DNA of 64,000 nucleotides from Marininema mesophilum (lineage in GTDB: Bacteria > Bacillota > Bacilli > Thermoactinomycetales > DSM-45169). The notes under the pieces were generated by a model. That model was not told where the DNA came from and made no database searches. It saw only the letters and a program-made list of their open reading frames with translations. Position 1 is the first letter of the stretch. Every line of letters begins with the position of its first letter. Location of the stretch: assembly GCF_900106775.1 (NCBI RefSeq), contig NZ_FNNQ01000001.1, positions 62,001-126,000 of the forward strand, in the 5' to 3' direction. Below, in pieces: positions 17,366-26,166 of this stretch. Both the position numbers and the translations under genes were made by a program.

Positions 17366-18361
17366 TTAATGCATTGCTTCTTCTTTTTCGATCACATTCG
17401 CGAACAAAGCATGTACAAATTGATCAGCGGCGAAGGGTTGTAGATCGTCCATTTTCTCGCCTAGCCCGATCCATTTCACAGGAGTAGCCAGTTCACGGCG
17501 AATCGCAATCGCGATCCCACCCTTAGCTGTGCCATCCATCTTCGTTAATACGATCCCACTTAATCCTGTGGCATCATTGAAAATCTTCGCTTGCTGTAAG
17601 GCGTTTTGACCTGTAGTTGCGTCTAAGACCAATAACGTTTCATGTGGAGCTCCAGGTATCTCTCGTTGAATCACCCGATGTACTTTTGCAAGCTCTTGCA
17701 TCAGATTTACTTTATTTTGCAATCGGCCAGCAGTGTCACAGAGAAGTACATCGCCTCCTCGCGCTTTTGCCGCTTGTATTCCATCGAAAATGACCGCCGC
17801 AGGATCAGACCCTGCTTGATGGCGAATGACATCTACCTCGACCCGTTCCCCCCATACCTGAAGCTGTTCGATGGCTCCAGCACGGAAGGTATCACCAGCC
17901 GCTAAGAGTACTTTTTTCCCTTGCTGTTTATAGTGATGTGCCAGCTTCCCAATAGTAGTTGTTTTACCAACGCCGTTTACACCTACCATCAGAACAACCG
18001 TCAATTCTCCCTCTTGGATATTCATCTCTGAGGAGGAGCCATCTCCATCCCCTTTCAAGATGTCCGCTAGGATCTCTGACATGAGAGGTTGCAGCTCAGC
18101 TGGCTCTTTAATCCGTCGCTCCTTCACTTCTTTTTGCAAACGCTCCACAATTTCTAACGTAGTGTTAACTCCAACATCTGCACTAATCAACACATCCTCT
18201 AGTTCTTCATACATCTCTTCATCAATTTTGCTACGCATAAAGACCGTATCCATCGCTCCAGCAAGGGAGGCACTTGTTTTCGATAGCCCCGTCTTAAACT
18301 TTTGTGTTACGGATCCCGTCGTTTTGGAGACGCTCTCCTTTAAGCGTTTGAAAAAACTCAT
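17366..18361 (-). CDS. ftsY: Signal recognition particle receptor FtsY
   Basis: The membrane-associated GTPase that receives SRP-ribosome complexes. The N domain is at about 1-110; the G domain has G1 GVNGVGKTTTIGKLAHHY, DTAGRLQNKVNL, and TKMDGTAKGGIAI. The acidic A domain is nearly absent, as in other Firmicutes. The ATG at 18361 (MSFFKRLKES) follows GAGGAGGAAAGTAAA, 13 nt after the smc stop; the frame open to 18472 lies within smc and is rejected. Length is 331 residues. Confidence 0.97.
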   Translation of the reverse strand: MSFFKRLKESVSKTTGSVTQKFKTGLSKTSASLAGAMDTVFMRSKIDEEMYEELEDVLISADVGVNTTLEIVERLQKEVKERRIKEPAELQPLMSEILADILKGDGDGSSSEMNIQEGELTVVLMVGVNGVGKTTTIGKLAHHYKQQGKKVLLAAGDTFRAGAIEQLQVWGERVEVDVIRHQAGSDPAAVIFDGIQAAKARGGDVLLCDTAGRLQNKVNLMQELAKVHRVIQREIPGAPHETLLVLDATTGQNALQQAKIFNDATGLSGIVLTKMDGTAKGGIAIAIRRELATPVKWIGLGEKMDDLQPFAADQFVHALFANVIEKEEAMH

Positions 18362-18374
18362 TTTACTTTCCTCC

Positions 18375-21300
18375 TCATTCCTTTGCGGCGGCAACTTCTC
18401 GCTCTCCATCAAAATCCTCCAGCTTGACAGAGACGATTTTGGAGACACCCGCTTCCTCCATCGTAATGCCATACATCACATCTGCACCCTCCATTGTCCG
18501 CTTCCGGTGGGTGATAATGATAAACTGCGTTTTTTGGGAAAACTCCCGTAGGTAGCTCGTAAAACGGGAAAGATTAGCTTCATCCAAGGCCGCATCCACT
18601 TCATCCAATACGCAAAATGGAACGGGCTTATAACGCAGGACAGCAAATAATAGTGCAATAGCAGCGAGCGCCCGCTCCCCACCTGATAAAAGCGCCAAGT
18701 TTTGCGGCTTTTTCCCTGGAGGTTGTGCGGTGATCTCAATGCCAGTCTCTAGTAGATTATCCGGTTCGGTCAGACGTAAATCCGCCTGCCCACCCCCAAA
18801 CATTTTAGCAAATACATCGGTAAACTCAACTCGGATCGCTTCAAAGGTTTGGGAAAATCGACTGGACATCTCTGCCTCGATGTCTCGAATCACCTGTTTG
18901 AGTGTTTCTTTCGCCTGGAGAAGATCATCCCGTTGTCCAATGAGAAAATTAAGCCGCGTGGTTAGACGACCGTGCTCTTCGATTGCACCCAGGTTCACTT
19001 CACCTAAGGAGGCAATTTTCCCTTTATATGATCGTACCTCACGCTCCGCTTGTTTAGGGTCCTCTGGACGTTCATAACGAGTCTTAGCTAACTCATAGCT
19101 CACCTCGTACTCCTCTGCTAGTTTCTCCAGTAAATGATTTAACTCTACATCGAGACGATTGGCTCGTACCTCCTGCTGATGCAACTCTTCTTCGTGTTTA
19201 CGAAGACCCTGTTGCATCGTTTTTAATTCCGCTTCCCGCTCCCCACGATTGCTATGTGAAGCGTCTCGTTCTTCCTTAGCTCTGGTAAGGGAGGATTGGA
19301 TCGACTCCTTTTGCTCACGGAGTTCATCCACTTTCACAGCGAGGGCACGGGCCTCTTCGCCACCATCTTCTTCACCAGATTTCTGGCGATTTAAGCGTGA
19401 GTGCGCCTCTTGAATCGCCTCTTCCGCCTTGGCTGTCTCCCCCGCAAGTCGCTCACAATCGAGGGCTAAATACTCTTGTTCCTGGGTAAGACGAGCAACA
19501 CCAATTTTCCAATCGGTGATCTCTTTATTGGCCGCATCCATCTCAGAGGCGTGTTGCTCCACTTGTTCCTGGGAAACATGAATCGATTTTTTCAGACGAT
19601 CTTCCTCGGCTTCTGATTCCTTCGTCTGTTGGCTCAATTCTGTCTGTCGATCACGAATCCGTGTTAATTCCTCCACTAATCGTTCTTTCTCAGTTCTGGT
19701 AAGCTCTTGTTGAGAAAGATGGGTACGATTTTCCACCATCCACTCACGCTCAGTACCCTTAAGCTCTTGTTGGGAGTGGCGCAGTGCTTCTCCTTCTTCT
19801 CGTAGATCCTCCAACTCCTCATCCAACTCCTGTTGCTGGCTGAGTAGTTCCTTATGATCCTCAAGCGCCTCCTCCCAAGCGGATTGAGCCACCACGACCT
19901 CCTTCTCCAATTCTTCTACTTGACGAGAACGACCCAGGAGATTATTTTTCGTTTTTTGCTGACTTCCCCCAGTCATCGATCCACCCGGATTAACCACCTC
20001 TCCGTCAAGGGTAACGATGCGATACCGATAGCTGAGGCGGCGAGCAATTCCATTAGCTTGTTCCAGCGTACGTGCTACAACCACTTGTCCGAGTAGGTTA
20101 AGGACAACCTTCCGGTATTGTTGCTCACATTTCACTAGATCAGCAGCAATGCCGACAAAACCATCCATCTGCTCCAATTCCGCTTTTTCCTGTCCAGGGA
20201 AGAAGCGCCCTTTGATCACATCCAGAGGAAGAAAGGTAGCACGACCGGCCCGTTGCTCTTTAAGATAACGGATCCCTGCACGAGCGGTTGCTTCATTTGC
20301 CGCTACTAAGTGTTGCATTGCCCCACCCAAAGCGGTTTCAACTGCCACTTCAACCTCTGCAGGAACTTGAATCAATTGAGCAACAGCCCCATGAAGCCCG
20401 GCTAGCCCCGTAGCACCACGGTCCCATGCCTTGAGGATCTCCTTTACACCTTGGAAAAAACCTGCGTGTCCTGCTTCCATATCCTTAACGATCTCACGGC
20501 GAGAGCGGAGGTTGTCCAATTTTTGTTCTGCTTGGCGAAGTAACGTTGCCGCTTCCTGAATGCTTTTCTCTAGTTCCCTGCGATCCTCTACTAACTCCTT
20601 CATCTGGGTCGTGCAAACTTCTAGGGCATTCTCAACCTCTGCTTGTTCTCGATCCAGCCATTCTTTTCGACCTTGTAGTTCCGAAGCTTTTTCTGCTTCT
20701 TTTTCTTCCCGCTCGATCAATTCCTCCTCGTTTTTCTTTGCCTGCTCATACTGTTCCTGAATATGACGCGATTCACTGTCCAAGCGAGTACGTTCGTTAA
20801 GAAGAGTAGATAAGCGTTGTTTCAAATCGTCCAGATTGGTGACACCACGATCAACGGAGGCTGCAAACCGTTCAAGTGCTCCATCTAGCTTTCCTTGTAT
20901 ATCGGCAAGCTCTGTTTCTTTTACAACCAGTCGCTCCTGTTGTTGCTTCCATTCGGCTTCTCGATCATTCTTGGCAACTGTCAACGTTTGAATACGTTCA
21001 TTCAATTCATCGATCGCCGCAACACGGTTACGGGAGCGTTCCATCAGGACTTCTCGCTGTCCCTCGGTTTTTTCTAATTCCTCACTCCTTTGCAGGAGCT
21101 CTCCTTGTAAAGATTCTACTTGTCGTTCCTTTTGTCCAATCATCCAGCGGATCTTTTCTAATTCAGCCTCATGACTGGAGACATCTGCTGCCAGAAGTGC
21201 CTGCTTTTCACGCAGATGCCCCAGGGTTTCATCGGCTTTCTGCCAATTTTGGTGAAGAGTTTCTATTCTATGTACGTACAGTCCAATCTCCGTCTGTGTA

Positions 21301-21965
21301 AGCTCAGTTTTCAGTTTTTTATATTGCTTTGCCTTTTCTGCTTGCTCAGTGAGAGGGGCAACCTGATCTTCTAGCTCACTCACCAAATCTTGAATGCGTG
21401 ATAAGTTCTGGTCGGAAGCATCCAGCTTTTTTTCAGCCTCGCGTTTGCGAGATTTATATTTGACAATCCCCGCCGCCTCTTCAAAGATCACCCGGCGATC
21501 CTCTGATTTGGTAGAGAGAATTTCATCGATCCGTCCCTGCCCAATCATGGAGTAGGCCTCTTTCCCAATCCCTGTATCCATGAACAACTCGGTGATATCG
21601 CGCAGTCGACAAGCCTGTTTGTTAATGTAATACTCACTTTCTCCAGAGCGGTAAACTCTCCGTGCTACAGTAACCTCTGCATAATCGATCCCTAATCTCT
21701 GATCATTGTTGTCAAAGGTGATTGCCACTTCACAATAACCAACAGGCTTCCTGGAATCACTTCCTGAAAAGATCACGTCCTGCATTGAGGCTCCACGTAA
21801 GCTTTTGGCACTCTGTTCGCCCAACACCCACCGCATGCCATCAGTCACATTGGATTTGCCACTTCCATTCGGACCAACGACCGCTGTCACTCCTGGAACA
21901 AATTCCAGTTCGGTTCGATTCGCAAAGGATTTAAAACCAACTATATCCAACCGTTTAAGATGCAA
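18375..21965 (-). CDS. smc: Chromosome segregation protein SMC
   Basis: The condensin ATPase that compacts and resolves the origin region with ScpA and ScpB. The 1,196-residue protein has Walker A GPNGSGKSNVTDGMRWVLG (about 32-50), two long coiled coils (about 165-500 and 680-1010), a hinge at about 510-660 with the GEVVNPGGSMTGG motif, and a C-terminal head with LALLSGGERALAAIALLFA and Walker B FCVLDEVDAALDEAN. The ATG follows GAAGGAGGGGAG. In most Bacillales smc follows rnc directly; here about 4 kb of foreign DNA separates them, so it needs its own promoter in 21966-22270. Confidence 0.99.
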   Translation of the reverse strand: MHLKRLDIVGFKSFANRTELEFVPGVTAVVGPNGSGKSNVTDGMRWVLGEQSAKSLRGASMQDVIFSGSDSRKPVGYCEVAITFDNNDQRLGIDYAEVTVARRVYRSGESEYYINKQACRLRDITELFMDTGIGKEAYSMIGQGRIDEILSTKSEDRRVIFEEAAGIVKYKSRKREAEKKLDASDQNLSRIQDLVSELEDQVAPLTEQAEKAKQYKKLKTELTQTEIGLYVHRIETLHQNWQKADETLGHLREKQALLAADVSSHEAELEKIRWMIGQKERQVESLQGELLQRSEELEKTEGQREVLMERSRNRVAAIDELNERIQTLTVAKNDREAEWKQQQERLVVKETELADIQGKLDGALERFAASVDRGVTNLDDLKQRLSTLLNERTRLDSESRHIQEQYEQAKKNEEELIEREEKEAEKASELQGRKEWLDREQAEVENALEVCTTQMKELVEDRRELEKSIQEAATLLRQAEQKLDNLRSRREIVKDMEAGHAGFFQGVKEILKAWDRGATGLAGLHGAVAQLIQVPAEVEVAVETALGGAMQHLVAANEATARAGIRYLKEQRAGRATFLPLDVIKGRFFPGQEKAELEQMDGFVGIAADLVKCEQQYRKVVLNLLGQVVVARTLEQANGIARRLSYRYRIVTLDGEVVNPGGSMTGGSQQKTKNNLLGRSRQVEELEKEVVVAQSAWEEALEDHKELLSQQQELDEELEDLREEGEALRHSQQELKGTEREWMVENRTHLSQQELTRTEKERLVEELTRIRDRQTELSQQTKESEAEEDRLKKSIHVSQEQVEQHASEMDAANKEITDWKIGVARLTQEQEYLALDCERLAGETAKAEEAIQEAHSRLNRQKSGEEDGGEEARALAVKVDELREQKESIQSSLTRAKEERDASHSNRGEREAELKTMQQGLRKHEEELHQQEVRANRLDVELNHLLEKLAEEYEVSYELAKTRYERPEDPKQAEREVRSYKGKIASLGEVNLGAIEEHGRLTTRLNFLIGQRDDLLQAKETLKQVIRDIEAEMSSRFSQTFEAIRVEFTDVFAKMFGGGQADLRLTEPDNLLETGIEITAQPPGKKPQNLALLSGGERALAAIALLFAVLRYKPVPFCVLDEVDAALDEANLSRFTSYLREFSQKTQFIIITHRKRTMEGADVMYGITMEEAGVSKIVSVKLEDFDGEREVAAAKE

Positions 21966-22182
21966 TGAACTCCCCTCCTTCCTGCTCTAGAAAACCTTCC
22001 CTACCAATTTGCACCATTTTAGAAAGAGCGGGGTTCTCCCTCACTCCGACACTTCAGTTTACCACGAAAAACCCCTTCAAGATAAGAAGAGCTACTGGCT
22101 TTTGTACGGGCACTTATCCCCTTTTGGTCAAAAACCCTAACATCAAGAGAAACCCTTTTCCATTCTAAAAAATTGTTCATAA

Positions 22183-22244
22183 AGAGGCTCCCTGGTTCAG
22201 TTCTGAGATTTACAACTTCTCGTAACTATACACAAGGAGCCTCT
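22183..22244. repeat. Inverted repeat AGAGGCTCC / GGAGCCTCT upstream of smc
   Basis: Nine-base arms at 22183-22191 and 22236-22244 enclose 44 bp. The right arm is followed by ATTATTTATG. This could be a terminator-like hairpin or the border of the inserted block; the sequence does not decide. Confidence 0.5.
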
Positions 22245-22277
22245 ATTATTTATGTTTAATTATAAAATCATATTTAT

Positions 22278-22804
22278 CAGGGCTGTCGATTAACCTAATT
22301 CAGGAAATAAATGGGTAACGTTCAAATGTTGTTTCATCCAACGAAAAAGTAGTTCCACTTGCCATCGAGCGCGATAGCAGTCTGCAATGGTTTCTGGAGA
22401 GATTGTCATCAGATTGGTAGCCACACGGATCTCGTTGCCCTGTTCATCGTGAAACGATAAAGGAATTTCACTCGCTTTCCTGGCAATCGTGGAATGATCG
22501 ACCGAAGGGAGAATTGGATGATTCCTCATCCTCTTTTCACTGTCGCGAAAACCTCTCCAGCGGCCCATCGATGCAGCGACCCAAAATCGTAAACCATCGT
22601 AGGAGCTAAATTTGCGAGCACCTTCCCTGTACTCATAAGCACGAGTGAGTTCTAAACGTTTCTTCTTGACTATATAAGGTTTGCAAAATATCGAGAAGTA
22701 GCGTACTCTGCTTGATAAGAATGCTCCTTTGTGCGTTGTTTGAGGTGGGCCCTTTAAAACTACTCTACTTTTTTACCCTAAAATATGGCTGATCAACAGC
22801 CCTG
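22278..22804. mobile_element. Internally deleted insertion sequence with both ends
   Basis: The left end CAGGGCTGTCGATTAACC (22278-22295) and the inverted right end, which reads CAGGGCTGTTGATCAGCC on the minus strand (22787-22804), match at 15 of 18 positions. They bracket 527 bp containing a C-terminal transposase fragment. No clear target-site duplication is visible. The length is far below that of an active IS4-type element, so it is a non-autonomous relic. Confidence 0.75.
22290..22676 (-). pseudogene. IS4-type transposase fragment
   Basis: A frame open from about 22676 to the stop at 22290 encodes about 128 residues. The segment ISPETIADCYRARWQVELLF is the conserved Y-x2-R-W-x2-E-x3-K-like box around the last catalytic Glu of IS4-family DDE transposases. 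The N-terminal two thirds of a transposase, including the first Asp residues, are missing, and the sequence after FRWMKQHLNV jumps to the terminal LFPELG. It lies inside the inverted repeats of the relic element. Confidence 0.75.
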
Positions 22805-23362
22805 GTTGTCATTAATTAAGTGAGGTGTTTTAAATGAATGTTAAACGAGGTTCAACCACTTTCTTAAAGGTAATTATTTTTCTGGCTGGAATTGCAGTGC
22901 TTGCTTCGTGTATCTGGTTGCCTGTGATAGCCGTTAGAGATGCAAAAGTCCATCCAGATACGGCTTACTTCCTAATCCCCTTTTTAGTATGTTCATACGG
23001 ATTCTGTATTGCGTTTTCTGTTGCGTTGTATCAATCATATAAACTATTAACCTACATCGAAAATAACAATGTTTTCTCTGAATTATCCCTTAAATCTTTG
23101 AAGATTATAAAGATATGTGCTTTTACAGTCATTTTCCTTATTTTGTTAGGAATAGTAAGCTTAAAAGTGCTTGCTAAAGTTACAGGTGATGATCCAGCAG
23201 GTCCTATATCATTAAGTCTAATGGGAATTTTAGCAACAAGTATCATTACAGCCATTGTGGACGCACTTCAAAAGCCATTAAAAAACATCCTTGAATTAAA
23301 ACCAGAAAATGATTAACGTTTGTGTGTGGTTTTTGAAGTTGTCCCTTCAAAATTACTCTACA
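22751..23362. repeat. Short direct repeat flanking the DUF2975 gene
   Basis: CCCTTTAAAACTACTCTAC (22751-22769) and CCCTTCAAAATTACTCTAC (23343-23361) match at 17 of 19 positions. They bracket the right end of the relic IS and the DUF2975 gene, as if a copied segment border or a second element end. Confidence 0.5.
22834..23316 (+). CDS. DUF2975 membrane protein
   Basis: A 160-residue protein with four hydrophobic segments (about 12-32, 47-70, 92-115, 125-145) and the DUF2975 layout: two spans, the loop SYKLLTYIENNNVFSELSLKSLK, then two more spans. Function unknown; family members are usually next to a small XRE-type regulator, which is absent here. The ATG follows GAGGTGTTTTAA. Base composition is clearly more AT-rich than the core genes, suggesting it came with the insertion. 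It sits between the relic IS and a short repeat at 23343. Confidence 0.8.
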   Translation: MNVKRGSTTFLKVIIFLAGIAVLASCIWLPVIAVRDAKVHPDTAYFLIPFLVCSYGFCIAFSVALYQSYKLLTYIENNNVFSELSLKSLKIIKICAFTVIFLILLGIVSLKVLAKVTGDDPAGPISLSLMGILATSIITAIVDALQKPLKNILELKPEND

Positions 23363-23995
23363 CGATGGAGCTTCTTTTTCCTCTCAAGATAATCGGTCAT
23401 CTGATCAAATCTCTTATCTTCTCTCTCCGAAGCTGCATAAATTGAATCCGAATTATCTTGTAGCTGATCATACTTCGCACTCCCTACACGAGCAATTTTA
23501 TCATCATTTTCTCTTTGCCAACAGTTCCATTCATCAGCTAAGCGCTCTTTTTCCGCCTCGAAATATGCCTTTAAATCCTCATCCGAGTCTACTGAATTAA
23601 ACTCTCCTCCACCTGCGTCTGCAACAGCTTCCAACGCAGTTTGTCCTTGATTATCTACATCAAACCAATGATATTTACAACTGCTTTCATATCTTGTTGA
23701 TGCAGGTTTTCTGCTTCCTTTCAGGATCTCCGCCGCAGGTTTCCAATCCATCACTGACGATATATACCAAGTTTTCTTCACCATCATGATTGGCCAATTG
23801 ATCTTCCGCCTCCTTCATTGCCGTTTGGTATTCTTTCTTAGTCGCCTGTGTAGATGGACATCCATCCTTTTCACTGCGACATTTCATTTCTGTAATTACA
23901 AACAGTACAGTTATGAATATCAAGTCCAGGTAAGGTTTTTTTATATACTTATAAGCCCCAGGATTATCGGGCAAGAAAATCTCCAACTCACTCAT
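23353..23995 (-). pseudogene. Decayed vWA-domain protein gene
   Basis: Three reading frames carry consecutive parts of one protein related to B. subtilis YwmC/YwmD. The first frame has NLVYIVSDGLETCGGDP; a short second frame (about 23685-23745) reads LHQQDMKAVVNIIG; the third resumes with FDVDNQGQTALEAVADAGGG and continues to the end. Two small indels, one apparently the loss of a T in the codon before DVDNQG, explain this. The metal-binding DxSxS start of the vWA domain is missing. The two open frames at 23353-23787 and 23687-23995 are therefore not separate genes. Confidence 0.75.
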
Positions 23996-24089
23996 TGTGA
24001 TTCACCATTCCATCGTCAACGTCTATCCCTTCTTAAATGAGAAGATCTAAAGAATGGCTCGTCTATTGCCAAGTTGGGTTCTTAGACAG

Positions 24090-24117
24090 AAAAAAACCTC
24101 CGAACTGACATCGGAGG
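24090..24117 (-). terminator. Terminator of the PTS gene
   Basis: On the minus strand CCTCCGA / TCGGAGG is followed by seven T. A second, T-free palindrome AAGAAGGGGCC / GGCCCCTTCTT lies at 24124-24146 between it and the stop codon. Confidence 0.88.
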
Positions 24118-24170
24118 ACCATCAAGAAGGGGCCAGGCCCCTTCTTTAATCACTTTTTATCATGGGGGTG

Positions 24171-25817
24171 TTAAATCCCTAAAATATCTTGAATGTCTGA
24201 TTTTAATACGTCAGCTTTCGGTCCATACACTGCTTGAACACCTTTGTCTTTTACAATTAACCCTAAAGCTCCATGTTGTTTCCACTTCGCTTCTTCTGCA
24301 ACAATATCTAGGTCCTTCACTGTTACACGTAAACGTGTCATACAAGCATCTATATCAACAATATTATCTTTTCCGCCTAACATTTCAATAACTGATGTTG
24401 CTAAGGAGCCTTCTTTTGCACTTCCAGCAACCACTTCATCTTCTTCTGCGCCATCTTCATTCTCAATGTAATTACCAGCACGCCCTGGAGTTGGTAAATT
24501 GAACTTTTTAATCATGAAGTTGGCTAGTGCGTAATTTAATCCAAACAATGCAGCTGATGCAATAACAAAGTTGATGAGGTCTCTTGCTAAACCTGCTTTG
24601 ATAATCATCGGTGTACGAGTTAACAACTCGATAAATCCAAACGCATGAATACGTAGGTTAATCATGTCTGCTAGAGCAAATGCTAATCCAGTTGTAATTG
24701 CATATACAATATACAATACGGGTGCGATGAACATAAACATGAATTCAATCGGTTCGGTTACACCTGTGAGAATTACTGCTATGGCTGCAGAGAAGAACAT
24801 TGACTTATATTTATGACGTTTTTCTTTATCGATATTACGGTACATCGCGAAGGCAATACCAATTAATCCTGCTGTGGAAACAATAACTTGTCCTATTTTA
24901 AAACGTGCCGGAATGACATTGTTTAGTAATTGATTATAGGATTTCATATCACCCTTGTCTAAAAAGTTGTTTAAATCTGTAATCCATGCAAGCCACAATG
25001 GATCTTGTCCCGCAACAATTTGCCCTGCCTTGGCACCTGTCAATATTTGGTACGTACCGCCAAGCTCTGTGTAGTTCATTGGAATCACTATCATATGATG
25101 TAATCCAAAGGGTAGTAATAAACGTTCTAATGTTCCATATATAAATGGCGCAATAATGGGGGCACTATCTCTTGACGTTGCAATCCAACGGCCAAAGTCA
25201 TTTAGTCCACTTTGAATGAATGGCCATACAAAGGATAAAATAATAGCAATGATTGTAGAACTAACGATTACTACAAATGGAACAAAACGTTTTCCATTAA
25301 AAAATGCCAACGCATTTGGTAATTTGTCGAAGTTATAATATTTATTGTATATTATAGCTCCTATGAAGCCCGAAAGAATACCGATGAAAACGCCCATGTT
25401 AAGTGCTGGTGCACCGAGTATAGACGTAAAGTAATCTTTTACAAGTAAATCTCCCGCGAATAGGGAAGAGATTTTCGCCTTTGAATCCGCTAACATGGTA
25501 GCGTTTACACCAAAAATCGCTCCTGTAATTCGGTTTGTTAAAATGAATGCTAGTAACGCTGCAAATGCACCACCCGCTCGATCCTTCGCCCAAGACCCCC
25601 CGATTGCTACGGCAAATAAAATGTTTAAATTGGTAATAATCGCCCAACCGATATCTTCCATAACCCTTCCGATTGTAAGCACAAAACTAATATCGCCAGC
25701 TGACATACCAATTAATTTACCAAGAGAAATCATTAACCCTGCAGCTGGCATAACTGCAACTACTACGATCAATGATTTCCCGAACTTTTGCCAAAAATCA
25801 AAAGATGTAATTTTCAT
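24171..25817 (-). CDS. PTS transporter, fused EIIC-EIIB (glucose/maltose family)
   Basis: A sugar-phosphorylating importer. The EIIC membrane domain spans about residues 10-440, including the family stretch LERLLLPFGLHHMIVIPMNY and the loop GVTEPIEFMFMF. The EIIB domain is at about 470-548, with the phosphorylated Cys in IVDIDACMTRLRVTV. No EIIA domain is attached, so a separate EIIA must supply phosphate. The exact sugar cannot be assigned. The ATG at 25817 follows GGAGGAAACAACAG. The gene is more AT-rich than its neighbours and lies in the block between rnc and smc, so it was probably acquired. Confidence 0.88.
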   Translation of the reverse strand: MKITSFDFWQKFGKSLIVVVAVMPAAGLMISLGKLIGMSAGDISFVLTIGRVMEDIGWAIITNLNILFAVAIGGSWAKDRAGGAFAALLAFILTNRITGAIFGVNATMLADSKAKISSLFAGDLLVKDYFTSILGAPALNMGVFIGILSGFIGAIIYNKYYNFDKLPNALAFFNGKRFVPFVVIVSSTIIAIILSFVWPFIQSGLNDFGRWIATSRDSAPIIAPFIYGTLERLLLPFGLHHMIVIPMNYTELGGTYQILTGAKAGQIVAGQDPLWLAWITDLNNFLDKGDMKSYNQLLNNVIPARFKIGQVIVSTAGLIGIAFAMYRNIDKEKRHKYKSMFFSAAIAVILTGVTEPIEFMFMFIAPVLYIVYAITTGLAFALADMINLRIHAFGFIELLTRTPMIIKAGLARDLINFVIASAALFGLNYALANFMIKKFNLPTPGRAGNYIENEDGAEEDEVVAGSAKEGSLATSVIEMLGGKDNIVDIDACMTRLRVTVKDLDIVAEEAKWKQHGALGLIVKDKGVQAVYGPKADVLKSDIQDILGI

Positions 25818-25901
25818 CTGTTGTTTCCTCCATCTCATATTGCAATAGTAAGTAGGTGGAATGCATTAGGATGTCTTTCGTGAACTTACTTTATACGCGT
25901 G

Positions 25902-25939
25902 AAAATTTTGTCTTTTTTTACTGAAAAAGACAAAATTTT
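25902..25939 (-). promoter_or_regulatory. Palindrome in the PTS leader
   Basis: The 16-bp arms AAAATTTTGTCTTTTT / AAAAAGACAAAATTTT have a 6-nt loop, about 85 bp before the PTS start. It could be an operator or an AT-rich leader hairpin. No linked regulator gene exists. Confidence 0.6.
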
Positions 25940-25976
25940 ATTGGGGTTTTATGTCCCTCCTTTTTTAATGAGATAA

Positions 25977-25991
25977 TTGTAAGCGTTTTAT
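25977..25991 (+). promoter_or_regulatory. Possible CcpA site (cre) upstream of the PTS gene
   Basis: TTGTAAGCGTTTTAT fits the consensus WTGNAANCGNWNNCW except at one position. Location upstream of a sugar PTS gene makes catabolite control plausible. Confidence 0.45.
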
Positions 25992-26060
25992 TCATGGCAA
26001 TCAAGGGCGAATAGTTGGTTTAATTGGTAATATATACATGAATGTATTTGTTTTATCGGA

Positions 26061-26097
26061 GGTTGTCGATTATCCTATATCTAGGAATAGATGGATA
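26061..26097. mobile_element. Trace of a second IS end
   Basis: The sequence from TTGTCGATTATCC at 26063 resembles the left end of the relic IS at 22282 (TGTCGATTA shared exactly, roughly three quarters identity over 35 bp). On the minus strand it ends a frame with HLFLDIG and a stop, parallel to HLFPELG in the first copy. The two traces are in the same orientation and flank the PTS block. Confidence 0.5.
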
Positions 26098-26132
26098 TAT
26101 ACTCTTTTACCTTATTGAATATTAAAGTTATA

Positions 26133-26164
26133 AAAAATCACCGGTTTATTCCCCGGTGATTTTT
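26133..26164 (-). terminator. Terminator of the fab-rnc operon
   Basis: The stem AAAAATCACCGG / CCGGTGATTTTT lies directly after the rnc stop. Confidence 0.9.
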
Positions 26165-26166
26165 AC

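Noticed and set aside
20560..21374. Several plus-strand frames of 60-140 codons
   Set aside because: They mirror the coiled-coil part of smc and have low-complexity, non-protein-like composition.
23687..23995. Independent 102-residue gene
   Set aside because: It is the upstream piece of a frameshifted vWA gene whose remainder continues in other frames.
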